Assembly: GCF_017812015.1 (NCBI RefSeq)
Contig: NZ_JADQTN010000001.1
Span: forward strand, 474,501 to 538,500
Reading direction: 5' to 3'
DNA from: Pontixanthobacter sp. CEM42
GTDB taxonomy: Bacteria > Pseudomonadota > Alphaproteobacteria > Sphingomonadales > Sphingomonadaceae
Length of the DNA: 64,000 nucleotides
A model generated the notes under the pieces. It was given only the letters and a program-made list of their open reading frames with translations. It was not told the origin of the DNA and searched no databases. Below are positions 26,058 to 34,996 of this stretch, piece after piece; the stretch's first letter is position 1; every line of letters starts with the position of its first letter. Made by a program: the position numbers and the translations under genes.

Positions 26058-27586
26058 GTGAGAACGCAATCAAACGTGTTGTTATCGCTGGAGGCGGAAC
26101 CGCCGGTTGGATGACCGCTGCCGCCTTGTCCAAATTTTGCGGTCGATCTGGCGTCGATATCACGCTGGTTGAATCCGAAGCCATCGGTACTGTCGGTGTG
26201 GGTGAAGCGACGATCCCGCCTATTGGCAAATTCAACGATCACCTAGGCATCAACGAAGACGACTTCGTTCGGGAAACGCAGGCGACATATAAACTCGGTA
26301 TCGAATTCGTGGATTGGGGCGGGTTGGGCGAACGCTATTTCCATCCGTTTGGCACCTATGGTTTCGATCTGGAAGGGATCGAATTCCACCATTTCTGGAC
26401 TCGGCAAAAACAAGCGGGTGAAGACCATTCGCTCGACGCATATTCGCTTAATGCACTGGCTGGCTATGGCGGGAAGTTCATGCGGCCTGAAAAGGATCAC
26501 GGGCCGGTTTTGAACAAGCTTGCTTATGCGTTTCACTTCGACGCGGGGCTCTATGCCGCTTTCCTGCGACGCCTGTCGGAGAAACAAGGTGTAAGCCGGA
26601 TCGAAGGGTTGATCGGTGATGTCGAACAGAACAGCGAAAGCGGTTTGATTGAAGCGTTGGCGCTGCAAGATGGGCAGCGGATCGAGGGCGATCTGTTCAT
26701 CGATTGCACCGGCTTTCGCGGGATGATGATCGAGGGCGTGTATGAGGCGGGCTACCAGGACTGGAGCCAATGGCTCCCGGTCAATCGCGCCGTTGCCGTG
26801 GCTTGCCGCCGGGATGGCGATCCGGAACCTTATACCCGCTCCACCGCGCGCGATGCCGGTTGGCAATGGCGCATTCCGTTGCAGCACCGAACGGGCAACG
26901 GCCACGTCTATTGCGATAAGTTTAAGGGTAGCGAAGCCGCCGAGTGCGAATTGCTTGAATCGTTGGAAGGTGAAGCGCTGACTTCACCCAATCATCTGCG
27001 TTTTACAACAGGGCGACGGAACCAGTTTTGGTCCGGCAACTGCATTGCGATTGGTCTTTCATCGGGTTTTCTTGAGCCGCTTGAGTCGACCAGCATTCAC
27101 TTGATTCAATCAGGAATTTCAAAGCTGATCTCGTTGTTTCCATCACAGTCAGAGGCTCCGGTTGAGCGTGCTGAATATAACCGGTTGATGAGCGATGATT
27201 TCGATCACATTCGCGACTTCCTGATCCTGCACTACAAAGCGACGGCGCGCGATGATTCTGAGTTCTGGAACTACGTCCGCACGATGGATATCCCCGATAG
27301 TTTGGAGCGCAAGATGGATCTGCTCCGCTCGCACGGGCGCTTTTTCAAATATGATGCCGAGCTGTTTGATTTGACCAGTTGGCTCGCCGTAGCAGCGGGG
27401 CAGGGATGGGGGCCTGAGGGTTACAATCCAATGGCAGATGCTTTGTCCGATGGTGACGTGAAGGGCAGTCTGGCGAATATGCGCGGTGTGCTCCAGAAAA
27501 CTGTCACCGCAATGCCCGCACATCAGGCGTTCATCGATCGCTATAGCAAGGCTGAGCCGGTCAGCTGGGAACGGAAGAAAACATGA
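26054..27586 (+). CDS. Tryptophan-halogenase-family flavoprotein, third copy
   Basis: The protein is 510 residues and complete. The flavin-binding GGGTAGWM lies near residues 13-20, YKLGIEFVDW has lysine 80 (catalytic position), WQWRIP lies at 270-275, and EPLEST has glutamate 344 in the catalytic position. GVGEATIPPI near residue 53 matches the conserved family block. It is clearly paralogous to the copies at 23398 and 27583, which share FVDW, QHRTGNG and DFLILHY blocks. Four-base overlaps with both neighbours show translational coupling. It should bind FAD supplied by a flavin reductase, which is not encoded nearby. Substrate unknown. Confidence 0.88.
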   Translation: MSENAIKRVVIAGGGTAGWMTAAALSKFCGRSGVDITLVESEAIGTVGVGEATIPPIGKFNDHLGINEDDFVRETQATYKLGIEFVDWGGLGERYFHPFGTYGFDLEGIEFHHFWTRQKQAGEDHSLDAYSLNALAGYGGKFMRPEKDHGPVLNKLAYAFHFDAGLYAAFLRRLSEKQGVSRIEGLIGDVEQNSESGLIEALALQDGQRIEGDLFIDCTGFRGMMIEGVYEAGYQDWSQWLPVNRAVAVACRRDGDPEPYTRSTARDAGWQWRIPLQHRTGNGHVYCDKFKGSEAAECELLESLEGEALTSPNHLRFTTGRRNQFWSGNCIAIGLSSGFLEPLESTSIHLIQSGISKLISLFPSQSEAPVERAEYNRLMSDDFDHIRDFLILHYKATARDDSEFWNYVRTMDIPDSLERKMDLLRSHGRFFKYDAELFDLTSWLAVAAGQGWGPEGYNPMADALSDGDVKGSLANMRGVLQKTVTAMPAHQAFIDRYSKAEPVSWERKKT

Positions 27587-29094
27587 CCAGCCACGCGCTC
27601 GATCACATCGTTATCGTTGGCGGCGGAACTGCAGGCTGGATGGCAGCGGCGACCTTGTCGAACCTGATGCAAGGCACGAAAACCAAGATCACTTTGGTTG
27701 AATCCGAAGAGATTGGCACGGTCGGTGTCGGAGAGGCGACCATCCCGCCGATCATTGCTTTCAATGATATGCTCGGCATTGACGAGGACGAGTTCGTTCG
27801 TGAGACAAACGCCACATTCAAGCTCGGAATTGAATTCGTCGATTGGTTCGAGAAAGGGCATTCCTACATCCACCCCTTCGGCGATTTCGGTGCGGATTTC
27901 GATGCGATCCCGTTCTACCAATATTGGGTGCGCAGCAGTCTGGCGGGGCGAGACGACGATCTGTTTTCCTATTCGCTGATGGTCGAGGCATGCCGCCGCC
28001 AGAAGTTCATGCGGCCGGTGAAGGATCGTCCAGACTCTGCGCTGGCTGGGATCAACTACGCGTTTCAATTCGATGCGTCGCTCTATGCCAAATTTCTGCG
28101 CAAACATGCAGAAGCGCGCGGCGTTGAGCGCGTGGAAGGTAAGATCGTCACTGTCGATCAGGACGCGGATACGGGACATGTTACCACACTGACAACTGAT
28201 AAGGCCGCCGAACTGAAAGGCGATTTCTTTGTGGACTGCTCGGGCTTTCGAGGCCTGCTGATCGAGCAAACGCTGGAAACAGGATACGAAGATTGGAGCA
28301 GTTGGCTGCCCTGCAACCGCGCAGTGGCTGTTCCGTGCGAGAAGGTTGGTGATCCTATTCCGTACACGCGTGCGACCGCGCGCGAGGCAGGGTGGCAATG
28401 GCGCATTCCGCTGCAGCACCGCACCGGCAATGGCTATGTCTATTGCAGCGACTTTCTGGAAGATGAGGCTGCCACGGAGACGCTGTTGAGCAACCTTGAC
28501 GGCGCGCCGATCGCAGATCCTAAAATTCTGCGTTTCCTGACCGGGCACCGGAAGAAGTTTTGGAACAAGAATGTTCTGGCGCTCGGCTTAGCGGCTGGTT
28601 TTATGGAGCCACTTGAGTCGACCAGTATCCATCTGGTCCAGACAAGTCTTGCGCGATTGCTTACCCACTTCCCGGACAAGCGCTTCGACCAAACCGATAT
28701 TGATGCGTTCAATGCGCGGACATTGCGCGAGTATCAGTTCGTCCGCGACTTCCTTGTGCTTCATTACACGGCGACCAAGCGTGACGACACACCATTCTGG
28801 CGTCACTGCAAGATAATTGAGCCGTCAGCCGATCTGAAACGACGCATTGCACAGTGGGAAGGGACAGGCAGAATATTCGAGGAGCCAAACGATATCTTCG
28901 GCACCGCAAGTTGGCTCGCAGTGCTGTACGGTCAAGGTTACCGGCCGCAATCCTATCACCCGCTAATCGAAAAGATGCCCATTAAGCGAATCGACGGTGT
29001 TCTCGCCAGCATTGGTAAGACAATTGATGCCGCTGCAGATTTTATGCCTGCGCACCAGTCTTTCATCGACAAGAACTGTAAGGCGGTAAGCTAG
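27583..29094 (+). CDS. Tryptophan-halogenase-family flavoprotein, fourth copy
   Basis: The protein is 503 residues. GGGTAGWM lies near 14-21, FKLGIEFVDW has lysine 80, WQWRIP lies at 271-276, and EPLEST has glutamate 345. The whole of the family core is conserved. It is the last of four coupled genes, followed after 177 bases by the TonB-dependent receptor gene, with an operator-like palindrome in the gap. The receptor therefore has its own regulated promoter but may also be reached by read-through from the halogenase operon. Confidence 0.88.
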   Translation: MTSHALDHIVIVGGGTAGWMAAATLSNLMQGTKTKITLVESEEIGTVGVGEATIPPIIAFNDMLGIDEDEFVRETNATFKLGIEFVDWFEKGHSYIHPFGDFGADFDAIPFYQYWVRSSLAGRDDDLFSYSLMVEACRRQKFMRPVKDRPDSALAGINYAFQFDASLYAKFLRKHAEARGVERVEGKIVTVDQDADTGHVTTLTTDKAAELKGDFFVDCSGFRGLLIEQTLETGYEDWSSWLPCNRAVAVPCEKVGDPIPYTRATAREAGWQWRIPLQHRTGNGYVYCSDFLEDEAATETLLSNLDGAPIADPKILRFLTGHRKKFWNKNVLALGLAAGFMEPLESTSIHLVQTSLARLLTHFPDKRFDQTDIDAFNARTLREYQFVRDFLVLHYTATKRDDTPFWRHCKIIEPSADLKRRIAQWEGTGRIFEEPNDIFGTASWLAVLYGQGYRPQSYHPLIEKMPIKRIDGVLASIGKTIDAAADFMPAHQSFIDKNCKAVS

Positions 29095-29190
29095 ATTGGC
29101 CTGCCCAAGGCGCGCACCGAGCAAAGAGTCTTAAAAATGTCACACTTTTTGGCGGCGTGAATTCCCCACAGCTTCACTCGGCAATAAATC

Positions 29191-29206
29191 TTGACAAGGT
29201 TGTCAA
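29191..29206. promoter_or_regulatory. LacI-type operator candidate (site 3)
   Basis: TTGACAAGGTTGTCAA is identical to site 2 and lies 65 bases before the receptor start codon. A possible promoter directly follows: TTGCGG at 29208-29213, a 16-base spacer and TTATAA at 29230-29235. A bound repressor would abut the -35 element. The promoter call is by eye only. Confidence 0.68.
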
Positions 29207-29271
29207 TTTGCGGTCAAACCAAGCTGGGATTATAAAACGTGCGGTCCAAAAGGGCCGGCAAGGGAGGATCA

Positions 29272-32200
29272 ATGACTGACAGGTCTCAAGTTCGTTTCGG
29301 TGCTGCATCCAAGTCGCTTCTGCTTGGTGTTTCAACCATTGGTTTGTTGGCGGCTTCGCCAGCGATGGCGCAGCAAGCAGGCGAAGAACCAGCTGCAGAA
29401 GATATCGAGGACGGTGATGTAATCGTTGTCAGTGGTATCCGTTCATCGCTTGAGACAGCGCAAGATTTGAAGCGCGATTCCGATACATTCGTTGATGCGA
29501 TTACCGCATCCGATATCGGCTCGCTGCCTGATCGTTCCGTTTCGGAAGCGCTCCAGCGTGTTCCTGGTGTTTCGGTACTGCGTTTCGCTGGCCCTAATGA
29601 TCCGGATCACTTTGCGGTTGAGGGTAGCGGCGTTGTTATTCGCGGACTTCCGTTTGTCCGCTCGGAACTGAACGGCCGTGACGTGTTCGCGGCAAACTCC
29701 GGCGGGGTGCTCGGTTTTGAAGATGTTTCACCCGAACTTCTCGGCAGCGTTGTCGTGTTCAAGAACTCCACTGCTGACCTTATTGAAGGCGGTGCGGCAG
29801 GTACAATCGACCTTCGTACACGCCTTCCTTTTGATCAGCGGGGCCAAGTCATTTCGTTGAGCGGTGAGCTGCAATTCACTGACCTTGCCAACGAAGCGAC
29901 GCCTGCTGGCTCGTTCCTCTATTCGAACGAATGGGAAACCGGTGCGGGTCGTTTCGGTATTCTCGGTAACATCTCTTACAACCGCTTGAAATCGCGCGGC
30001 GATGGTACCGGTATCGGTGATTATCGCGATCGCGATGATGGCGGCACGCCAAACGATACGTCAGATGACAATCTGATTACCGATGCGAATGGTCAGCCAC
30101 TGTTTATTCCGGGTGGTGGCTCGGTCCGTGTACAAGAATTTGACCGTGAACGCTTCTCGATTGCCGCTGCTGCTCAATTTGAGAGCAATGACGGTCGGTG
30201 GCTGGCGACGGCTCAGTTCCTTCGCTCTGACTCCACACTCAACTGGGGCGAAAATGTCATTGAGACAGGTCTCGATGGGGCACCGCGTAGCCGGCCTGCA
30301 CTTGACCGTTCGGACTTCACATTTGATGACAACGGTGTCTTCCAATCGGGAACGATTAGCGACAATACACAGTGGCGCGGCCCGAATGCGGCTTCCGCTA
30401 ATCTGTCACCAACGGGCGGTCAGCAGATCGGCCTGTACCGCAATCGCTTGGAAGAGGATCTAACAACCGATTACGGCTTCAACCTGAAATTCTCGGCGAC
30501 GGATCGTCTGCGCTTCAACTTCGATGCGCAATATATCGATTCAACGGCGCAGGTTTTTGACCTTACCAATCACTATAGCTTCTTCTCGCCGGTAGTTATC
30601 GACTCGACGGTTGGTTCAGTGCCATTGGTTGGTTTCACAACCGATCCGCGCAATGCGTTCATTCGTTCTGCGATGGACCACACCACCCAGAACGAAGCTG
30701 AGGCACTCTCCTTCCGCGGTGATGTCGAATATGACTTCTCTGATGATGGCTGGCTGCGTTCGGTTCGTGCCGGTGTGCGCTATTCGGACCAAGATATCCT
30801 GATCCGCGAATCGGACTTCAACTGGGGTAACATCTCAGAGGTTTGGACGGGCCGGAACTTCGCTGCCAATGGCGGCGGGACGACCCCGCTGATTCTGCCT
30901 GAAGGTAATGCTGACCCGGCTATTGATGCAGTGGTCGCGCCTTTGTTCGATACCTTCGTTTATGGCAATTATCAGCGCGGAATCGGGACAGGCTTCACGG
31001 GGCCGGTGCCGACATATGTTGGTCCCGGCGCGGACGACTTTGATGGCTGGCAGACAGCTTGGGGCAACGTCATCAACGCAATTGGCGGTAGCCCGAGTGG
31101 TTGGACACCATTGACGCAGCGCGGCGGCGTAGTGGCTGGAACACCGTTCTTGCCGAGTGAAATCGGTTCGGTGAAACGTGAGACATGGGCTGCCTACGCT
31201 CGCGTCGATTTCGGTTCGGACAATTTCTTCGGCGGCGAACTGTCGGGTAATATCGGCCTACGCTATGTGCGTACTGATCGTTCGGTTGATACGACGACGA
31301 CCGTTGATAGCTTCGCGACTTTGTTCCCGGCTTTGGTGAACACCGCTGCGCCAGGTGATCCGACGACCAACCAATGTGATCCGGCATTCGCAGGGCGGGC
31401 AAATCCGACCTTCGTGGAACCGGCTGCGTGTGCGAATAGGGCAGCATTGCTTGCTCAGTTTGGCAATGGTCAAATCCTCGAACAGCAAGTCAATGTTGAC
31501 TATGATGAGTGGCTGCCGAGCCTCAACATGAAGCTTGAGGCAGGCGGTGGACATGTCATTCGCTTTGCAGCCTCACGCACAATGACACGGCCGGGTGTGA
31601 GCCAGCTCAACGAACGTATCCGCGTAAACGTTCTGCCTGACACGCAAGCAGCGGTTGGCGCGCCAAGAACGTTTGGCGGTTTCTCTGCCAACGCTACGGG
31701 TAATGCGACGCTGACGCCGCAAATCTCGACCAATCTCGATCTCTCTTGGGAATGGTATTTTGATGACGCCGGTTCGATCACCGTCACCGGTTTCTATAAG
31801 AACGTCGATGATTTCATCGCTTTCGCACCGATCGAAATTCCAGCGCAGGTCCCGGGTCTAACCCTGCTGCGCAACTCTGAGGTCAACTCGGACGAGAATG
31901 GTGAAGTGAAAGGCTTCGAGATTGCTTACCAGCAATTCTACGACTTCCTGCCAGGCTTCCTGAGCGGGCTGGGGATGCAGGCGACATACACCTACATCGA
32001 TTCGCAGGGCGTCGCGAATACGCTGGATCCGAACTTGAACAGTGATGATCCACCGACTGCACGTTTTGCGGTGGATGCAGATGTCTTCCCACGCATTTCA
32101 AAGCACAATTTCAACCTGATCGGTCTGTACGAGAAGGGCGGATTTGAAGGTCGTCTCGCATATAACTGGCGGAGCAGCTTCCAGCTGACCCCCCGTGATG

Positions 32201-32424
32201 TGATCTTCCCGTTCGCTTCGATCTATCAGAAGGCAACCGGCCAATTGGATGCATCGGTGTTCTATAATATTACCCCAGAATTTAAACTGGGCATCCAAGG
32301 GGTTAACCTGCTCGATGATATCACCGAAACGACTCAAACAATCGATGCAAGCGGATTGCAAGCGCCGCGGAACTTCTTCCGCAATGACCGCCGCTTCAAC
32401 TTGATTGCACGCTTGAACTTCTGA
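29272..32424 (+). CDS. TonB-dependent outer-membrane receptor (sugar-island type)
   Basis: The protein has 1050 residues. The ATG at 29272 sits behind AAGGGAGG; an upstream in-frame ATG at 29239 lacks a ribosome site. A signal peptide ends near SPAMAQ. A short TonB-box-like DVIVVSGIR (about 46-54) comes next. The plug follows: DIGSLPDRSVSEALQRVPGVSVLR, VVIRGLPFVRSELNGRDVF and VVFKNSTADLIEGGAAGTIDLRT. A long beta-barrel ends in LIARLNF with the terminal aromatic residue required for outer-membrane insertion. The plug pattern belongs to the large receptors used by Caulobacter, Xanthomonas and sphingomonads for oligosaccharide uptake. Site 3 upstream links it to the LacI regulon. It is followed by a strong hairpin terminator. 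Confidence 0.92.
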   Translation: MTDRSQVRFGAASKSLLLGVSTIGLLAASPAMAQQAGEEPAAEDIEDGDVIVVSGIRSSLETAQDLKRDSDTFVDAITASDIGSLPDRSVSEALQRVPGVSVLRFAGPNDPDHFAVEGSGVVIRGLPFVRSELNGRDVFAANSGGVLGFEDVSPELLGSVVVFKNSTADLIEGGAAGTIDLRTRLPFDQRGQVISLSGELQFTDLANEATPAGSFLYSNEWETGAGRFGILGNISYNRLKSRGDGTGIGDYRDRDDGGTPNDTSDDNLITDANGQPLFIPGGGSVRVQEFDRERFSIAAAAQFESNDGRWLATAQFLRSDSTLNWGENVIETGLDGAPRSRPALDRSDFTFDDNGVFQSGTISDNTQWRGPNAASANLSPTGGQQIGLYRNRLEEDLTTDYGFNLKFSATDRLRFNFDAQYIDSTAQVFDLTNHYSFFSPVVIDSTVGSVPLVGFTTDPRNAFIRSAMDHTTQNEAEALSFRGDVEYDFSDDGWLRSVRAGVRYSDQDILIRESDFNWGNISEVWTGRNFAANGGGTTPLILPEGNADPAIDAVVAPLFDTFVYGNYQRGIGTGFTGPVPTYVGPGADDFDGWQTAWGNVINAIGGSPSGWTPLTQRGGVVAGTPFLPSEIGSVKRETWAAYARVDFGSDNFFGGELSGNIGLRYVRTDRSVDTTTTVDSFATLFPALVNTAAPGDPTTNQCDPAFAGRANPTFVEPAACANRAALLAQFGNGQILEQQVNVDYDEWLPSLNMKLEAGGGHVIRFAASRTMTRPGVSQLNERIRVNVLPDTQAAVGAPRTFGGFSANATGNATLTPQISTNLDLSWEWYFDDAGSITVTGFYKNVDDFIAFAPIEIPAQVPGLTLLRNSEVNSDENGEVKGFEIAYQQFYDFLPGFLSGLGMQATYTYIDSQGVANTLDPNLNSDDPPTARFAVDADVFPRISKHNFNLIGLYEKGGFEGRLAYNWRSSFQLTPRDVIFPFASIYQKATGQLDASVFYNITPEFKLGIQGVNLLDDITETTQTIDASGLQAPRNFFRNDRRFNLIARLNF

Positions 32425-32478
32425 TCATTCGATCAGACGTAATAGCGATCTGAAATAGGGCCTTCGTGGTCCGATTAG

Positions 32479-32518
32479 AAAGCGGTCTGAGAGACCTCCC
32501 TCTCTCAGGCCGCTTTTT
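32479..32518 (+). terminator. Rho-independent terminator, probably bidirectional
   Basis: A hairpin AAGCGG-T-CTGAGAG with loop ACCTCC and the complementary CTCTCAG-G-CCGC is followed by TTTTT on the plus strand. It ends the TonB receptor transcript. On the minus strand the stem is followed by TTTCT, so it could also end the tRNA-Phe transcript coming from the right. Confidence 0.8.
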
Positions 32519-32628
32519 GCGTCCGGGGCAGTTGGTGCGGCAAGGACGCGCCAAAGCACCTTCATACCCGCCGAAAGCGGGCTTTGAGAGCCAATTCTGT
32601 CGAGAAAGGACCAATTCCGCAAGGAAAG

Positions 32629-32704
32629 TGGTGCCCGAGGGCGGATTCGAACCACCGACACCACGATTTTCAATCGTGTGCTCTACCAACTGAGCTACTC
32701 GGGC
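32629..32704 (-). tRNA. tRNA-Phe (GAA)
   Basis: Read on the minus strand, the 76-base sequence begins GCCCGAG and ends CTCGGGC-A-CCA, forming a perfect 7-base acceptor stem with encoded CCA. D arm GCTC/GAGC, anticodon stem CACGA/TCGTG around loop TTGAAAA with anticodon GAA, and T arm GGTTCGAATCC are all present. It lies downstream of yacG in the same orientation. The rest of the 32425-32803 gap holds only the terminator and no supported gene. Confidence 0.97.
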
Positions 32705-32803
32705 ATCGCGTCTATTTGAGAGTTTTACACTGTCAAACGCCGCATTGGAAGCGCGCGTATGGCGAAGCTGGACGGACTTGGCAAGGGGTATTCGCGCCGA
32801 AGT

Positions 32804-32989
32804 TTAGTCCTGCTTTTCCCAGTCTTGTTTGGCGATCTCATCGGGCGAAGCGGGGCGGCCCGGAACGGCATATCCATCGCCGAACCACTGGTTCAAATCA
32901 CGGTCCCGGCATCCGCGTGAACAGAAGGGATGAAACTCTTCTCTACGCGGCTTCTTGCAGATCGGGCATGGTTTGCGTTTCGCACTCAT
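32804..32989 (-). CDS. yacG: DNA gyrase inhibitor / zinc protein YacG
   Basis: The product is 61 residues. The four zinc cysteines are visible in CPICKKP (residues 8 and 11) and FCSRGCRDRDLNQWF (residues 23 and 27), followed by the conserved D-L-x-x-W-F-x-x-x-Y segment. YacG binds GyrB and inhibits gyrase in E. coli. Its start overlaps the end of the RNase E/G-like gene by four bases, so it is the last protein gene of the infA-maf-RNase operon. Confidence 0.93.
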   Translation of the reverse strand: MSAKRKPCPICKKPRREEFHPFCSRGCRDRDLNQWFGDGYAVPGRPASPDEIAKQDWEKQD

Positions 32990-33960
32990 AATGGCACGGC
33001 CTGCGCGAAACCGGCTTCGAGAGCAAGGGTGGGATCAATCTCTATCCTGATCTCTCTACCGGTACGTTTGGCAAGGTCGGCAAGCCACTCTGTGGTGAGT
33101 TTGGCTTTGATCGCGGGATGGCAGGTTAGCCGGATTGCACCAGCGTCGAAGATGGCTTCCGCGCGGCGCATCAGACGCCGGGCAGCGGCGCCAGTCTGCG
33201 AATAGGTTAGCCGGTGGAGCAGTGAAGGGCGCTCCAGCCGGGCGACAATCTGGACAAAGCCAAAGCCGTTCATCGCGGTCTTCTCATGCGGCCAATCTGA
33301 GAGCGCTGTTGTGAGTGCTTCGTCCACTGCCTTGCGATCCGCTTTGGCGGCAAGCGTTGGGAAGTCTATCCCGATGGATCCACCCAGATCAAACCGCCGG
33401 ATAGCCTTAGCGATGGGCGTACAGGCTGCCAAAGCCAGTTCGCGCGGTGAACCGTGGCCATCAACGTCAATCAGGGCCATTGCTGGCGTGGGAGAGAAGT
33501 GGAGCGAGCCACCGGTAAAATCATATATTCCCGACCAAGCTTCGTCCCAGATTTCTTCCCACTCGTCATGTGGAAGTGTGCGGACGACCCGCGCCGCTTC
33601 TCCGTTTGCCGCGAACGCTTCGGTCAGACTGAATGCCGAGCGTACAGCGAGATCGGTAGGACGACCTTGCGCCCGTTTGACGCGCGATTTCTCACCTATT
33701 TGGCTGCGCGTGATTTCTATGCGGATCGGAGCACCTTCTTGCGCATCCGCAGGGAGCTTGCTGACGAGAACCTCTTGGCCGCTGGCAAGCTGGGCTGTGC
33801 CGCGTGTGCTGCCTTTTGTTCTTGAAATCAGAGTGGCGTCTTCGATCAATCCGACACCGGCTGATCCGGGCCAATCGATCCGGGCAGCCATCACCTGATC
33901 CTGGTCGACCAGCAAAGCGCGATGCTCGCCGATACCTTCTTCGATCAGCCATTCAGCCAA
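32986..33960 (-). CDS. Ribonuclease E/G family protein, short form
   Basis: The product is 324 residues. It resembles the catalytic half of RNase E/G in compact alphaproteobacterial form. GEHRALLVDQDQVMAARID is the N-terminal S1-like segment, EIWDEAWSG and SLHFSPTPAMALIDVDG the RNase-H-like part, and SIGIDFPTLAAKADR carries the family metal-binding aspartate (about residue 203). The zinc-link CPxC of RNase E is not visible, so it is likely monomeric or reduced in function. It may act in rRNA or mRNA processing. It overlaps maf by eight bases and yacG by four. Confidence 0.8.
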   Translation of the reverse strand: MAEWLIEEGIGEHRALLVDQDQVMAARIDWPGSAGVGLIEDATLISRTKGSTRGTAQLASGQEVLVSKLPADAQEGAPIRIEITRSQIGEKSRVKRAQGRPTDLAVRSAFSLTEAFAANGEAARVVRTLPHDEWEEIWDEAWSGIYDFTGGSLHFSPTPAMALIDVDGHGSPRELALAACTPIAKAIRRFDLGGSIGIDFPTLAAKADRKAVDEALTTALSDWPHEKTAMNGFGFVQIVARLERPSLLHRLTYSQTGAAARRLMRRAEAIFDAGAIRLTCHPAIKAKLTTEWLADLAKRTGREIRIEIDPTLALEAGFAQAVPL

Positions 33961-34528
33961 CGAGGAAGCCCGCCGATTTGAGTAGTGCGCGTGTCTCGAA
34001 CAGCGGAAGGCCCATGACGGACGAGTGACTGCCCTGAATGCTCACAATAAGGCCCTCAGCGGCGCCCTGAATGGCATATCCGCCTGCTTTGCCATCCCAT
34101 TCGCCGCTGGCGAGATATCCCGCGATCTCCTGATCCGATAGACGCTTGAATTTGACGATAGTTTCGTTGAGCTTTTCGCGCAGCGTACCGTCAGGCGCGA
34201 GCAGTGCCACGGAGCTCAAGACACGGTGACGACGACCGGATAGCAATTGCAGACATTTGCGTGCGGTCGCTTCATCCTCAGCCTTGGGCAGAATGCGCCG
34301 CCCCGCAGCCACAACCGTATCACCGGCAAGAACGTGGCCCTTTGCCGATGCGGCGGCCAGAGCTTTCTCGCGCCCCATCCGGCGCGCATAATCACGCGGC
34401 AATTCTTGGTCCAGCGGGTCCTCATCGATATCCGCTGGAGCGATTTGTGCGGGCTCAACACCAAGCCGAGCGAGCAATTCGCGCCGTCTCGGGCTGGCCG
34501 ATGCTAGGATAAGAGCAGGCGCGGTCAT
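33953..34528 (-). CDS. maf: Maf-family nucleoside triphosphate pyrophosphatase
   Basis: The product is 191 residues. LILASASPRRRELLARLG at the N-terminus is the Maf signature (S-x-S-P-R-R). HVLAGDTVVAAGRRIL (about 63-78) contains the catalytic aspartate, and GKAGGYAIQGAAEGLIVSIQGSHSSVMGLPL (about 145-175) is the conserved C-terminal block. Maf proteins hydrolyse canonical and modified NTPs and affect septum formation. The ATG at 34528 is preferred; a TTG at 34543 is adjacent to the infA stop. It belongs to the infA-maf-RNase-yacG operon. Confidence 0.93.
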   Translation of the reverse strand: MTAPALILASASPRRRELLARLGVEPAQIAPADIDEDPLDQELPRDYARRMGREKALAAASAKGHVLAGDTVVAAGRRILPKAEDEATARKCLQLLSGRRHRVLSSVALLAPDGTLREKLNETIVKFKRLSDQEIAGYLASGEWDGKAGGYAIQGAAEGLIVSIQGSHSSVMGLPLFETRALLKSAGFLVG

Positions 34529-34543
34529 AGCCGCACGCAGCAA

Positions 34544-34819
34544 TCAAGCAGTAGGGGCGCCGGGACCACCTTGGCCCCCGGGGCCAGGACCGCCACGGCC
34601 GGGCATAAAGCGGTAGGTGATACGCGCCTTTGTCAGATCATAGGGGGTTAGTTCGCACAGAACTTCGTCACCCACGAGCACGCGGATACGGTTCTTGCGC
34701 ATCTTACCAGCGGTATGGCCAAGCACTTCGTGCCCGTTTTCAAGCTCTACCCGGAACATCGCATTTGGAAGCAGTTCAACCACTTTCCCGCGCATTTCGA
34801 GGAGTTCTTCTTTAGCCAT
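34544..34819 (-). CDS. infA: Translation initiation factor IF-1 with C-terminal tail
   Basis: The core [27 protein letters not shown]...[22 protein letters not shown] (residues 3-71) is the OB-fold of IF-1, nearly full identity to the family pattern. The protein has 91 residues instead of the usual 72, because a glycine/proline-rich tail ([20 protein letters not shown], residues 72-91) follows the normal end. IF-1 occupies the ribosomal A site during initiation. It leads the operon continuing with maf. The tail is in frame and there is no earlier stop, so it should be translated. Confidence 0.95.
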   Translation of the reverse strand: MAKEELLEMRGKVVELLPNAMFRVELENGHEVLGHTAGKMRKNRIRVLVGDEVLCELTPYDLTKARITYRFMPGRGGPGPGGQGGPGAPTA

Positions 34820-34996
34820 ATAATTCCGTTACCTATGCAGTTCGTCGATTGCTGTTGCGCGCCCATACAAGCAGGCGGAACAAAAGGGAAGCCTAAGGCG
34901 TATGGGATCAAGTTTTCACTGTTTTGTCTTAAAATTGCGACACTTTGATACCGAATGGCGCTTGCCCCCGGGCGCTATCTCGCAAAAAGGTTTTTT

